Of a stretch of 64,000 bases of DNA, positions 23,801 to 35,525 are shown one piece after another; position 1 is the first letter of the stretch; each line of letters begins with the position of its first letter. The stretch lies in the NCBI RefSeq assembly GCF_009730915.1, contig NC_052481.1, positions 22,077,233 to 22,141,232 on the forward strand, in the 5' to 3' direction. The stretch comes from Dioscorea cayenensis subsp. rotundata. Lineage: Eukaryota > Streptophyta > Magnoliopsida > Dioscoreales > Dioscoreaceae. The position numbers and the translations under genes were made by a program. The notes beneath the pieces are model-generated. The model had not been told where the DNA came from. It did no database searches and worked only from the letters and a program-made list of their open reading frames with translations.

Positions 23801-26179
23801 GCTAGTGTTAGTTGGGGAGCCATTCTATCAAACTAGGTTAACTAAAGGGGAAGATGTGATATCAACATCCACCCTAAGTGTTAGGACAGGTAAAATGCAA
23901 AAAAGGTCTTTTGCTAAAGGGAAACGGAAGCGCATTGATCCTATTAAACTTAGAGATGAGGAGTTTGAATATGAGGAGAAGAAGAAGAATATGAAGATGA
24001 GGAGAATGAATATGAGAATGAGTGGGAGGATAGTGATGAAGAAAATAATGAAGCTATTGAACTTGATAAGGATTAGGATTTCCTAGTGTAGTGGCATTTC
24101 TTATTATTAGCAGAGTAGTAGTAGGTAATAGTATGGTGATTTTTTTTGCTATGTGGGTAATATGCTATTTTGCTCTAGGCATATTTTATTCAAGTTTGAA
24201 TTTTAAACTTTGATTTTCCTTATTTTATAAAATATTGGTGTGTATTATAAATTTTATGAATTTTTAATTTGTTTAATAACTTTTTTTGCTCCTTGCTTCG
24301 GAAATGCACGCTCCTGTGCTTTGCCTTTTGCTCCTAGGTGAGATGACCTCTATTATCTTGATGCGCCTTTCGCTTTTAATAACTTTGGTTCACTTCAAAA
24401 GTATAGAAGCCTTTTAATTTAGTCTCCGGACACGGTTGACTTAATTCAAGCCATTTTGAGCAACTAATGATCAGATTAAATTAGAACGTGCCAAGCCATT
24501 GAGCTAGAGCCAAGCTCAAGGAAAGCTTCGCTCATTCAAGCTCTGCTCATTTACAGTGTACTTGTCAGTATGTGAATTATCCAACTTGTATTATGATTTA
24601 AACACTGATCATGACATGGTAATCTTTTTTTAGAATTTGATTTCCATCAAACAATGGTCACCCAAATTGTCTGGAAAGCAAAATGGGACAATGTAATGCA
24701 TGCTACCATGCAGAGGGCACTGCAGAAGGATAAGGAACTGTTGTTGTATTAATTCTTATCAAATGTTTGGTACAAAGATGAGTAAGTTACTTTTTTGGTT
24801 GGTTTATCAAGTAATGTGTTGTAGGTGTAAAATAGGACAACTTTGTATTTACTGTTGGTGTTACTTTTTCTTTTTCAAATAGACATAAATTAAAGCAAAA
24901 ACCTATTAAATATTCTATTGACTACTGAACATATGGATAACACTGGTGTTGTCCACACTCTTCTTTGGGATAAGAAATTTCAAGAAACTAAAATTGTATT
25001 ATCTTCTGGCATGCAGGTGACATTCATGGCCAATATTCTGACTTGCTAAGGCTGTTTGAATATGGTGGATTCCCTCCGGAAGCCAATTATCTCTTTTTAG
25101 GTGATTATGTTGATAGAGGGAAGCAAAGCCTTGAAACAATATGCCTTCTGTTGGCCTATAAGATTAAGTATCCGGAGAACTTCTTTCTTCTGAGAGGGAA
25201 TCATGAATGTGCATCTATAAACCGAATCTATGGATTTTATGATGAATGCAAGCGTAGGTTTAATGTGAGTATCTGGAAAATCTTCACAGATTGTTTCAAC
25301 TGCCTGCCAGTGGCAGCCGTTATAGATGAGAAGATCATCTGCATGCATGGGGGTCTTTCCCCAGACTTGCATAGTTTGGATCAAATCAGACATTTGGCCC
25401 GCCCTACTGATGTTCCTGACACTGGTTTGCTCTGTGATCTTCTCTGGTCTGATCCTAGTAAAGATATTCAAGGATGGGGGATGAATGATAGGGGAGTTTC
25501 GTTTACCTTTGGACCTGATAAAGTTTCAGAGTTCCTTAAAAAACATGACCTTGACCTTATTTGCCGTGCTCACCAGGTTATAGATTAACGTGTATGAAAG
25601 TTTTTTCTTGTGCAAACTTTTGCCAGTGTGTAATGAATTTTCTTATGTGAACTTTTAGGTCGTGGAGGATGGATACGAATTCTTTGCTAACAGACAACTT
25701 GTGACAATATTTTCAGCACCTAATTACTGTGGCGAATTTGATAATGCTGGTGCTATGATGAGTGTTGATGACACTCTAATGTGCTCGTTTCAGATATTAA
25801 AACCTGCAGAAAAGAAGCCTAAGTTCAGTTTTGGAAGTACAACTACAACTAAAGCAGGAACACCCCCGCCTGGAGTGAAGGTATGAGACAATTCTCAAAT
25901 ATCATCGATAGCATAGCTTGTCACTTAGGTTTAGATTTTGTTTTTTAATCATCTCTAATTATAAGATGCAGATTGCAATGTATATCATGGAATCAGATTC
26001 CATGTATGTCGTGTTGGAAAACATCAATTTAACTTGATTTTTCAGACCACATTGTCCATTTTGCATGGGCATTTGCTATCTGCCATATATTTTGTGGAAT
26101 CAGATTCTACACCTCTTTGGGCTTATTCTCATTTCTAAAACTTTTGTGTTTGCAGTCATTCCTCGGAGCGAAGGCGTAA
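20821..26179 (+). CDS. Serine/threonine protein phosphatase PP1 catalytic subunit (TOPP)
   Basis: Four exons: 20821-21007, 25017-25576, 25659-25880, 26156-26179; frames close to 330 aa, typical for plant PP1. Metallophosphatase motifs are intact: GDIHGQ (about 63-68, split by intron 1), GDYVDRG, LRGNHE, HGGLSPD, and [19 protein letters not shown] near the C-terminus. The tail ends in SFLGAKA, encoded by an 8-codon last exon. It dephosphorylates Ser/Thr proteins using two metal ions, with specificity set by regulatory subunits; PP1-type rather than PP2A by the [10 protein letters not shown]-like end (here [10 protein letters not shown]). The start used gives MGGMDPGLL; a second ATG three codons later (20830) is possible. 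The 4 kb first intron contains two transposon-like elements. Confidence 0.95.
21981..22923. mobile_element. Element A in PP1 intron 1 (943 bp, inverted ends)
   Basis: Starts ATGTTTAAAAAGGC and ends GCCTTTTTAAACAT, a perfect 14 bp inverted repeat. Subterminal DNA is rich in GGCG/CGCC, AAGGC and GCCTCA words. The interior has no intact transposase. A short acidic coding remnant (about 22540-22640: VDEEDFK, then [17 protein letters not shown]) resembles acidic tails of plant hAT-type transposases. GCTCA is found on both flanks but a clean duplication is not. Confidence 0.65.
23443..24382. mobile_element. Element B in PP1 intron 1 (940 bp, related to A)
   Basis: Starts TTATTAAAGGCGTGCCTCAG and ends GCGCCTTTCGCTTTTAATAA, imperfect inverted ends with the same GGCG/GCCT subterminal vocabulary and nearly the same length as element A. 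An internal frame near 23880-24080 is Lys- then Glu/Asp-rich ([12 protein letters not shown] followed by acidic residues), reminiscent of a decayed transposase tail. No target-site duplication confirmed. Confidence 0.55.
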
Positions 26180-27370
26180 GAACTGCTATGATCACAAACG
26201 GCATAGCTGCGCCATTCATGGTAATTCAGCCGAAGCGAAAGCTTTAGCTTATCGGTCTGTGACAAATATGTGTAAATTAGCTCATGGATCATGCTTTGTT
26301 GTCCATACATTATCGGCTTAACCCAAATCTCGGTTGATACTTTAAATTTCCGCATTCTTTGTCAGACATTATTATGCCAGAGAAAGGTGAGGAAATACTT
26401 GAAAACTCGAATTCCGAAAATAATGTAATAAGTTGTTTCTGATTCTTCGCCCTGTTGAAGTCTCTGCCATCTAGAGATATTGCTTTAGCAGGACTTTGGA
26501 CAGGCAATAAGTGATTGAATTAAGATTCAATAAAGTTTATCCTCTCTTTGAAGGTAGAGAGCAGGGGGGAAATTGACAAGAAGAACAGAATTTTTAGGAG
26601 AAGAGTGACTTGAATGAGGAATGATGATTATTTTTTATACTCAATTAATGGTCATATTTTTAATCAAATTATGAAAAATAATAAATATTCTTTATTTTAT
26701 ATTTATTAGTTTAAAGTTTTGTTTCACTTAACACCCTTTTTAAAAAATATATATATGTTATTGGTGGTTGTTTTAGATGGAACCATTTGTAAATGATTTT
26801 TTTATTGCCGTAAATATTCTCTGAAACTGAATTTAATGTGAAAAATTAGAAATTATATGATTTGTTCATTAAAACTTATATATATATATATATATATATA
26901 TTCTTCTTAATTTTAATTTGATTTCTAAAATCTCAACCAATTATATGTATTCTCTACTCATCAACTTCCCATGAATTAATACCTTGATTGAAAATCAATT
27001 AGTCCACTACTTCCCATACATAAACTTTTTCCAAACCATTAACAACGCCCACTAGCCCATTATGAAAACAAAACAAAGTGCATCACGTTTGCACTTCCAA
27101 TGGCCATAAGCTAAAGAGAAACCAGGAAACCAAGAAACCAAGAAACCAAAAAACCAAGAAACTAATCATTCCCTAAACTCCCCTAAAAACAACACCCACC
27201 ACCAACCTTTCATCCCAATTACAGAGATGAAAAACTAAAGAAGGCCAAAAAGATGACAAAAGAATAAACTACAGAATATTTCTCTTAATATTTCTAAATA
27301 AAGAACCATCAAATAAAATTAGTTGTCAAACCTAACTAAAAAGCTTTTTGACCCAAAAGAATCAACCAAA
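26180..27370. other. PP1 3' UTR and PHT1 upstream region
   Basis: The first 350-400 bp are likely PP1 3' UTR (AATAAAG near 26530). Beyond that is AT-rich DNA with a TA tract at 26880-26901 and a short GAAACCAA-type tandem array at about 27119-27160. No gene seen. Confidence 0.5.
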
Positions 27371-27378
27371 GAATATCC
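27371..27378 (+). promoter_or_regulatory. P1BS element (PHR1-binding site) of the PHT1 gene
   Basis: GAATATCC fits the P1BS consensus GNATATNC bound by PHR1-type MYB factors under phosphate starvation. It is 179 bp upstream of the ATG and about 30 bp upstream of a TATA-like CATAAATAC at 27404, a position well placed for control of PHT1. Confidence 0.65.
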
Positions 27379-27549
27379 CTTTTGTGGGATCCTCATATCT
27401 TGCCATAAATACTCCACCATTCCCTCCATCTTCTCCAGCTTTTCCTTCATTCCATAACTTGTTCAAACTTTAGAGTTTGAGCATTCTTTTCATATTTATC
27501 TTTGATATATAGTTTGCAATTTTGCATTGGTTGATATCAGAGAATTACA

Positions 27550-29136
27550 ATGGCAAATGAGCAGTTGCATGTGTTGAATGCTTTGGACGTAGCCAAGACA
27601 CAATGGTACCATTTCACAGCCATTCTCATCGCCGGAATGGGCTTCTTCACCGACGCTTATGACCTCTTCTCAATCTCACTTGTTACAAAGCTTCTCGGCC
27701 GTATTTACTACCATGTTGATGGCTCCCCAACCCCTGGCACTCTCCCTCCCAATGTCTCAGCTGCTGTCAATGGCGTTGCCTTCATTGGTACTCTCTCCGG
27801 CCAGCTCTTCTTCGGTTGGCTTGGAGACAAGATGGGTAGAAAGAAAGTATATGGATTGACACTCATGTTAATGGTAGTTTGCTCTTTAGCTTCTGGTCTA
27901 TCTTTTGGCCACACCTCCAAATCGGTGATGATAACTCTTTGCTTCTTTCGGTTCTGGTTGGGCTTCGGCATCGGCGGTGATTATCCTCTTTCAGCCACAA
28001 TCATGTCGGAATATGCTAATAAAAAAACTAGGGGTGCATTCATTGCTGCTGTTTTTGCCATGCAAGGCTTCGGCATTCTCGCCGGAGGAATGGTAACCAT
28101 TATAGTATCTCTTGCTTTCAAGAACCGTTTCCCGGCTCCTTCTTACTCCGTTGATCCTTCGGCTTCCACCGTGCCACAAGCCGACTATGTTTGGCGTATA
28201 ATTCTCATGTTCGGTGCCGTCCCGGCTTTGATAACATACTATTGGAGGCTCAACATGCCGGAGACGGCGAGGTACACTGCTCTCGTCGCTAAGAACACTA
28301 AGCAAGCCGCCGCCGACATGTCTAAAGTTTTAAAGACAGAGATCACAGCTGATGAATTGAGTGAAAATTCTAAAATTAACTCAAACTTCGGTTTGTTCTC
28401 GAAAGAATTTGTCCGGCGACACGGCCTTCATCTTGTCGGCACTGCCATCACTTGGTTCTTCCTCGACATCGCTTATTACTCACAAAACCTCTTCCAAAAA
28501 GATATCTTCAGTGCTATCGGATGGATACCGAAGCCGAAGACGATGAGTGCATTAGAAGAAGTGTTCAAGATTGCTAGAGCTCAGAGTTTGATAGCTCTCT
28601 GTGGAACAGTGCCTGGATATTGGGTTACAGTTGCACTCATTGATATATTAGGGAGGTTGAAGATCCAGCTTTTAGGGTTTTTCATGATGACAGTGTTCAT
28701 GCTTGGACTTGCTATTCCTTACAACCATTGGACAACACCAGGGAACCACATTGGTTTCATTGTGTTGTATGGGTTCACCTTCTTCTTCGCAAACTTTGGA
28801 CCGAATAGCACGACGTTTATCACGCCGGCGGAGATATTTCCGGCGAGGTTGAGGTCAACATGTCATGGAATATCTGCAGCGTCTGGGAAGTTGGGTGCAA
28901 TTATTGGTTCTTTTGGGTTCTTATATTTGGCTCAGAATAAGGATCCAGCAAAGGCTGACCATGGTTATCCTGCCGGAATTGGTGTTAGGAATTCTTTGTT
29001 CTTGCTCGCCGGTTGTAATTTGATGGGTCTTTTCTTTACTTTCTTGGTGCCGGAGACGAAGGGGAAGTCATTGGAGGAGATTTCAAAGGAAGATGAGCCT
29101 GAGAACAAGACTCAATTAGAGACAACCACAGCTTAA
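27550..29136 (+). CDS. PHT1: High-affinity inorganic phosphate transporter, PHT1 family
   Basis: Single exon, 528 aa, the usual PHT1 length. It is a major-facilitator H+/phosphate symporter of the plasma membrane with 12 predicted membrane segments and a large central loop (about 230-290). Landmarks: [17 protein letters not shown] (TM1), [14 protein letters not shown] (loop 2-3), the PHT1 signature [13 protein letters not shown] (about 142-154), [11 protein letters not shown], the central [10 protein letters not shown] loop, and the C-terminal [15 protein letters not shown]. No frameshift or lost motif. The intronless structure is common in PHT1. It drives Pi uptake or redistribution; tissue and paralogue (root epidermal or mycorrhiza-specific) cannot be decided. 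The upstream P1BS site suggests phosphate-starvation induction. Confidence 0.96.
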   Translation: MANEQLHVLNALDVAKTQWYHFTAILIAGMGFFTDAYDLFSISLVTKLLGRIYYHVDGSPTPGTLPPNVSAAVNGVAFIGTLSGQLFFGWLGDKMGRKKVYGLTLMLMVVCSLASGLSFGHTSKSVMITLCFFRFWLGFGIGGDYPLSATIMSEYANKKTRGAFIAAVFAMQGFGILAGGMVTIIVSLAFKNRFPAPSYSVDPSASTVPQADYVWRIILMFGAVPALITYYWRLNMPETARYTALVAKNTKQAAADMSKVLKTEITADELSENSKINSNFGLFSKEFVRRHGLHLVGTAITWFFLDIAYYSQNLFQKDIFSAIGWIPKPKTMSALEEVFKIARAQSLIALCGTVPGYWVTVALIDILGRLKIQLLGFFMMTVFMLGLAIPYNHWTTPGNHIGFIVLYGFTFFFANFGPNSTTFITPAEIFPARLRSTCHGISAASGKLGAIIGSFGFLYLAQNKDPAKADHGYPAGIGVRNSLFLLAGCNLMGLFFTFLVPETKGKSLEEISKEDEPENKTQLETTTA

Positions 29137-32100
29137 ATTTTAGTTTCTGTTTGGTTTGTTAGATTTTGTGGGCTCCATTATGTTGTCTCTTGTTGTTGTT
29201 GTTGTTATTGTTATTGTTGTTTGTTGGTGTCATTGTGTTGAAAGAACTTAATTTTAAGGTTGTTTTAATTAAGAAGGATTTGATGGTTTCAATTTGATTT
29301 ATAAATGTATATGGAGAGTATAATTAAATTGAGAAATTATAAGGTCACTTTTGTTTGCCTCATTTGATGGATGTGGAATTTCATGGTGATTTAAAGGAAT
29401 TTTCAATTTTTGAAAAGTCATTTTTTTATTGATTGATTTAGATAGGTATATTTTATTAATAATATAATTATTTAAAAAAATTCTCTAAATATATGATAAC
29501 ATCGAAGGGTTGATAGCCTGGTCATACTTAATTTTACCGTGAAAATCAAAGATGAATGATAATAGATTATCGATTTTAGGTATGAGCTCACAACCCATAT
29601 CCATGACATATAGTTCACATTTTATCAATGTATAACAAGGTTTCAAATCTAGTCCACCATGCACCTCTCTCTCTCTCCCTCTCTCAGTTAAAAAGAACAA
29701 AACTAATAATACATATATATAATCATTTTAGCATGTAAATTAAATTTTCACATTTCTTCTTTAATAATTTTTTTTTACAAAAAAGACAACGCAGTTAAAT
29801 GGACAAATATATATGAAAGTGAACTAGTTACAATAGTTTAATGATACTTTAGAAATAAATCTCCTCTAACATACAACTCTAAGAGAGAAAATACTAATCT
29901 CAGAGGAGACCCACACAAACTCCAACAAACATGGATGATAAACACTATTTTAAATCAGTTTTAAGAATAAAAGTTGCGGGGGATTTTGCTACGTCTAGGG
30001 CTGTTAACGACTTGAAGCTGTTCTCCGGCCATTGTTGTTAGCTGGCGCACCCTGCAAGGTTTGCAATGCATGTTTGATAAGGTTGTGAAATTTAAAAAAA
30101 TATAAACCCTATTGAGATTAATTAGAAACTTGTAGCTTTTGCCATGGTGATCATGATACATATTTTGTAACCCTTAGCTCATCTGCATGGTTTGCAATGC
30201 TTGCATGGCATGAACCATAGTTAACAAGTGCGTGCAACTGTTTATCAGTCAAGAAATTAAAAACTAAAACTCATTTGCATGCATGAAATTAAGAAGAGAA
30301 AGTATGAACCCTAATTAGTGTTTATTCCAAAAACTAAAGCATTAAGAAGCACACACACACATATATATATGTTCAAGTGACTACTGTTCCTAGTAAACAT
30401 GTTTCTAGTGAGTTGATTAGTTATACTATAAAAAATAAATAACATGATACATGATCATTAGAGTTTTTCAACCTGACTTCTTGAGATTTTATTACCTAAA
30501 TCTCCTCTAGGAAAAGCTTGTGATGAACTTAAAAATAATAATAATAATAAATAAATAAATAATAAAAAACAATTGATGTACATTCAAATGACTTTCTAAC
30601 TATCACAATTAGCTTAATAAATTCAGAGATATGTGCCACAATAGAAGTACAAATTAATCTTTCCTGAAGGAATATCAAGTGTTCCTATCAATCAGTTTGA
30701 TTTTCATATTTGTTTGTGGTTTTTGATTTATAATCCATCAAATTCCCAATAGTACTATCTCATACTTTAATCTTCCAAAAATGGAATGTTCAGTAATTTG
30801 ACAACATGGTTCCAATTCCAAATGATGTTGATAGTTCATTATGTCATTAAAATTGGGTGCATGACCTGCACTAAAAGATTCATCTGTTAACTGAACATAC
30901 ATTGACAAACATTTTTCTGCAAAATATTCTCTTCTTTATTTCTTTTTCTTCTTATTTGTCTCTGAACTAATTAATTAATACCCATCATTGAAAGGTTTTT
31001 GGGTCTTTGTGTTTTCAGAAAAAAAAATTTCAATTTGACTGGTGATTTAACCAATTTGTTGATTTTGGATATGAGTCCAATATCTTATTGTAATGGGCTT
31101 GATTTCAATCCACTTTTGGCACTGTTTAGCTATAAGATGGTGCTCATCTTGATGTGCATATGAACCAACGTATTAAAATTATAAATTTAAATTTAAATAA
31201 TTTGAAATATATAATTTATTTATAAAACATTAAACACAATTTCTGGAGATGCTGATATATGTGCTATTGATCCTTTATAATAGTTCTCTGATATATATTA
31301 TTTATAGTTGAAAATAATACATCATTAGTGGTTAAGTTATTCATGTACACATTGGATTAACATGAGCTCCCACCCTTGTAATAACATAATCATTTCATTC
31401 ATTTAATATTTTGTTCAAGAGTAAAATCCTCTTAGCAGTGGTTTTGTCACAATTTAAAAATAAAATAAAATAACATAAACTCTTAATTAAACATTCGAAG
31501 TAGTTTCAAGGTAATAAACCTGCCAAAATTTTTAAAGCTAACCCAATTATGAGCAAAATGAATATTTTTTAAGTTAAAACGACAAAATTGACAATTAGTT
31601 AAATTCATATATTATATTGTACGTTTTGTATAAGGGAGTAATTTTCTATATTTATCAGTGAGTGTATCACAATGTATCAGTGAACTAAACATAAAGGCTT
31701 TTAATGAACATGATTTTAGTAAATGGATAAATAGTATAGAATATTTTTTATTTCTTCATTTTCAACACCACTAAAACTTCATAAATGTAACCTTTGTTGT
31801 CATTTATTTATATATAAACTCCAATTTAAAACAAATTGTAAGTACATATAATGGAGTTTTAACAATCAATTAAATATTTTACCAAAAGGCTTAAAGTCAA
31901 ACGGTATTGGTCCATTACAAAAATCCAGCGTGAGATATTAAAAAAAAATTCAAGTTTAAATCTTATTGAACAGAATAGTGATAACAAATTTTTAATTATA
32001 GCCGTTGATTATTATTCAAACCCCGTGTATTGCTGAGTGAGAAGTATAAATTAGATGATTAATTTTCAGCACGTGTGCATGTTCTAATGTATATAGTATT

Positions 32101-33339
32101 TATTGTTTACGTTTTAAAAACAATCAATTACCATGAGATATCAACATAATAATAACATTTATGGTTTAGAAATCCAGAGTTTATTAATACCTCCAAGACA
32201 TATAAATGGCCATCATAAATATACATACCAACCTCAATTCAATTAATAAATATAAAATAACAAGAAGGAGAAATAAAGAAATAAAAAATAAAAAGGAGGA
32301 AAGAAAGCAAGTAAGAAAGAAAGAAAGAAAGAAAGAAAGAAAAGCAAAGCAGGGGGAGTGAATGAGAGAGAGTGACTAGTGATTGATGGATGTGGGTTGA
32401 TAGCTGAGAATGTTTTTTTGCTTCATTGGAAGTCACAAGGATTCGATTGGATGTCTTTACATGAGATCTCACCCTTAAGATTGACTCAAATATATATATA
32501 TATATATATGTATTTATTATTTATAATATTAAATAATAAATAATAATATTATTATATAGTTAATGAAACATGAACAATATTGGTAGCATTTCTTTTATGT
32601 GTCAGAAATAACTCACATGCAGAAGAACCACTGCAGTGTGTATGTGTGTCTGTGTGACAGTCTCAGTTCACAGAACACAACACTCAACCACCACTGTGTA
32701 TTCCCTTTCTTTCTTTCTTTCTTTCCTTCTTTCTCTGAAACCAAAGCTATATATTTATATTATTTAAAATATTATTATTAGTTTTTAATTAATAAAATTA
32801 TTTTATGTTGATAGTAAAAATAAATCATTATAAAAACATAGTAAATCTAAGTGGTAAAAGATTGATAACTCTTTTTTTTAATTCTGTGGTGCCAAACTTA
32901 TATACATAATTTGAAATATAATTAATTCCAAATATTAATTAATAAATTATTTGTATATTAATAATAACAATAACCAAAGAAATCATCTTGTCCGATAAAA
33001 ATTTGGGTTTTAAAACAAATGATTTTGAGTATTGAATTTTTATTTTTTTTACAAACAAAAAACACATCAATCAAAGATATAGACACAACCAATAATTGAA
33101 CATGCGCCTTTACCTGATAGCACTAAGAATGGGTGACAACCCGTTCTCACATTGAGAATCCTATAGTACCTAGTATATAAAAGACTCTCCACTGTCTGTC
33201 AATATTTTATCCATTCATTTAGTCCAATATTGGTTTGAATATATATATATATATATATATATACAAAAAAGTAACATATGAGTCAAGTCTATTTCTTTGT
33301 AAGTCTTGCATATTTATTTTTTTTCTCTCCAAATTAATT
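29137..33339. other. 4.2 kb gene-poor AT-rich spacer
   Basis: Begins with the PHT1 3' UTR (GTT/ATT-rich to about 29240). The remainder is AT-rich with microsatellites: (GAAA)n about 32318-32342, (TA)n about 32491-32508, (TTTC)n about 32704-32725 and (TA)n about 33238-33262. All frames are short and low-complexity. No conserved gene, tRNA or convincing hairpin RNA was recognised. Confidence 0.55.
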
Positions 33340-33640
33340 GGTGAAAATATCAAAATAGACTTTTTATTTTAAATTTTTTATTAATTTAATTTTTTTAATA
33401 TAAAATCTGTTTTTTTATCGTATTTGTATATTTTCATCTTTTGGTCATTCCAGTTGACTAACATCCATTAGTTAGAGGGACAAAAAAAAACTGAAATGTA
33501 CAAATACAAAAACTAAAGGGACGAATCATCAGCTGGAGAAATTAGAAGGACAAAAATATATAAATATAAAAACCAAAATATCAAATTTTATATTAAATGT
33601 ACTAAAAGTGCTAAAATTGTAAAATAGAAAGATCATGTTG
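33340..33640. mobile_element. Foldback MITE-like element
   Basis: The left arm (about 33350-33450, TAGACTTTTTATTTTAAA, TTTTTTAATATAAAAT) is an imperfect inverted match to the right arm (about 33545-33636, ATTTTATATTAAATGTAC, AAAATTGTAAAATAGAAAG). The centre has AGGGACAAAA words. It is similar in style to the element at 20050-20290. Ends are approximate. Confidence 0.45.
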
Positions 33641-35525
33641 GTATGTTGACCAAATTAATTTAATCCTGTGAATAAAAAATAATAATTATTTTTTTTTTAA
33701 AAAAAAAACAGAGAAGGGAAGAGTGAGTTGTGATGTGGGTGAGGAACAAGATAAGGAAGGGAAAGAGCATTAAAGAGAAGCGGCAGGAGAAGCATAAAAA
33801 GGATGATGATGTCAGTGAATCAAACCCAACTCCGAGTCCCAACACGAGCACAGGCACAGGCACTCAACACATGTTTATCTGATGGTTCGGTACATCACAC
33901 GCATAAGATCATAGCCGTCCAATCATCCCCTTGGTCCCACACTCCAATCCCAGCCATCCAATCAAACAGCTCCCCTCTGCCCCCGTTCATTATTGATTGG
34001 TCTCTCTTCCCCTGCACTAATTTTAGGGGCCTCCCTCCCCCCTCTCCCTCCCATTCAAACCAACGGCTCAGATTCCCATGCACTCCCTCTCATCATTGCT
34101 TCATTTTATTTTTATTTAATTTCAATAACCCATTTTTCATATTTATAATATATTAAATTAATAATTAATTATAATTCACTGAAAATTTTAAAACATCATG
34201 GCAAACTATCTAACATTTGAATTACTAGACAGTCTTTTTTTTCTTCTAATTAATGTAGCTCACTCCATTAGTTTATTATATCTTATAAAATATATATTTT
34301 TTACGTAAAATTATAAGTTTTTATTTAGAATTCTGGTTTCATTTAAAATTTTTACTTTCTACTTAAAATCACGAGTTTCCATTTAAAATTATAGGTTTTC
34401 TCTTTAAAAATGTATGTTTAAGTTTAAAAACTAGAAGTAATCATGTAAACATCAGTTACTATTTTTATATATCAGTAAGGTCTAAAAATTAACTTGTCAG
34501 AAATAAATAGAATCATTTAAAAATATTTAAAATTATGGGTTTTTTTTTTTGTGAGAACTTTAACTCTAAAAGGATTATTATTTGTTCATTTATAGTATAA
34601 TAAATATTAAATAATATAAATATAAATATAAATATAAATATAAATATATCTGTTGTGTTTTCTAGGAATGTACGGGATCTGAGCACCAGGGAGGTCATCG
34701 GTAATCGGAGAAAGACCAGGCGCGCTAAGCAAAAGATCTGGCGGTGAGCTGCGCTTTGAGGGGGGTCTGGTGACCGCCCCGGTAATCCCGGGTACCTCTG
34801 ACGTCATCTCTCTGAACCCCCCACAAGACACGGTGCACTCCCCCAATCACTCCCAGCCACGTAATCTCCATTATGAGTTCAATGGCATTCCCCGTAATTC
34901 CCACCTCCATCCCATGTCCTTTCTTGTCTTTTCCTCCCTCTCTCCTCCTTTTTATACCCATCAACGGAGACATTCACCGTGATTTCCCTCCCCGCCCCTT
35001 CCCTTCTACTTCTCAGCCCCTTCTCACCGTTAAAATTAACTCCGTCAACATCTGGGAGGTAAATAGTAACTTCGCTTCCATTTTATTTATTTATTTATTT
35101 ATTTATAATTAGAGAGAGAGAGAGAGATTAGTAACGGCGTTAGTTAAAAAGGACGGAGAAGGAGGGAGGGGGGGAATATGGCAGCACTGGGAGGTAATCA
35201 GGACTTTTTTTTTGCTTTTGGGGAACTTTTTTCTACTTTAGAAAAAGTGGGTTTATTCTTGGCGTCTTGTTCCCATGTCCCTGTTTTTAACTCTCTTTTT
35301 TCGTAGCATTCCTTCACAGTAACAAAAAGTTTTTTTTATTTTTTTTTATTGTTTTTATTTTAAGATAAATGGTAATAAATTAATTGAGTTTTATTTTTTG
35401 TTATTTTTGCATGAAACTAGTACAAATATATTCACCGTAATGGTTAAAAAAAAAAAAATAAGAGAAGGAAAAAACTCGTCACTGATAAGCTTTTGGTGGG
35501 GTTGGTAATGGCGTAGGGTTTGGGG
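33641..35525 (+). promoter_or_regulatory. Upstream region and probable leader of the BELL gene
   Basis: Two C/T-rich promoter-like blocks (33830-34100 and 34650-35050). The first has AGCCGTCCAATCA (33913) and AGCCATCCAATCA, plus CCAACGGCTCAGATTC (34060). A TATA-like TTTTTATACCC lies near 34950. A good splice donor GGGAG|GTAAAT at 35058/35059 suggests a leader intron before the ATG, but I cannot fix the acceptor. An (ATAAAT)n tract is at 34612-34646. Several short upstream ATGs could lie in the leader. Confidence 0.35.

Noticed and set aside
27659-28546. Additional frames on both strands inside the PHT1 gene
   Set aside because: Shadows of the intact 528-codon transporter frame, without their own motifs.
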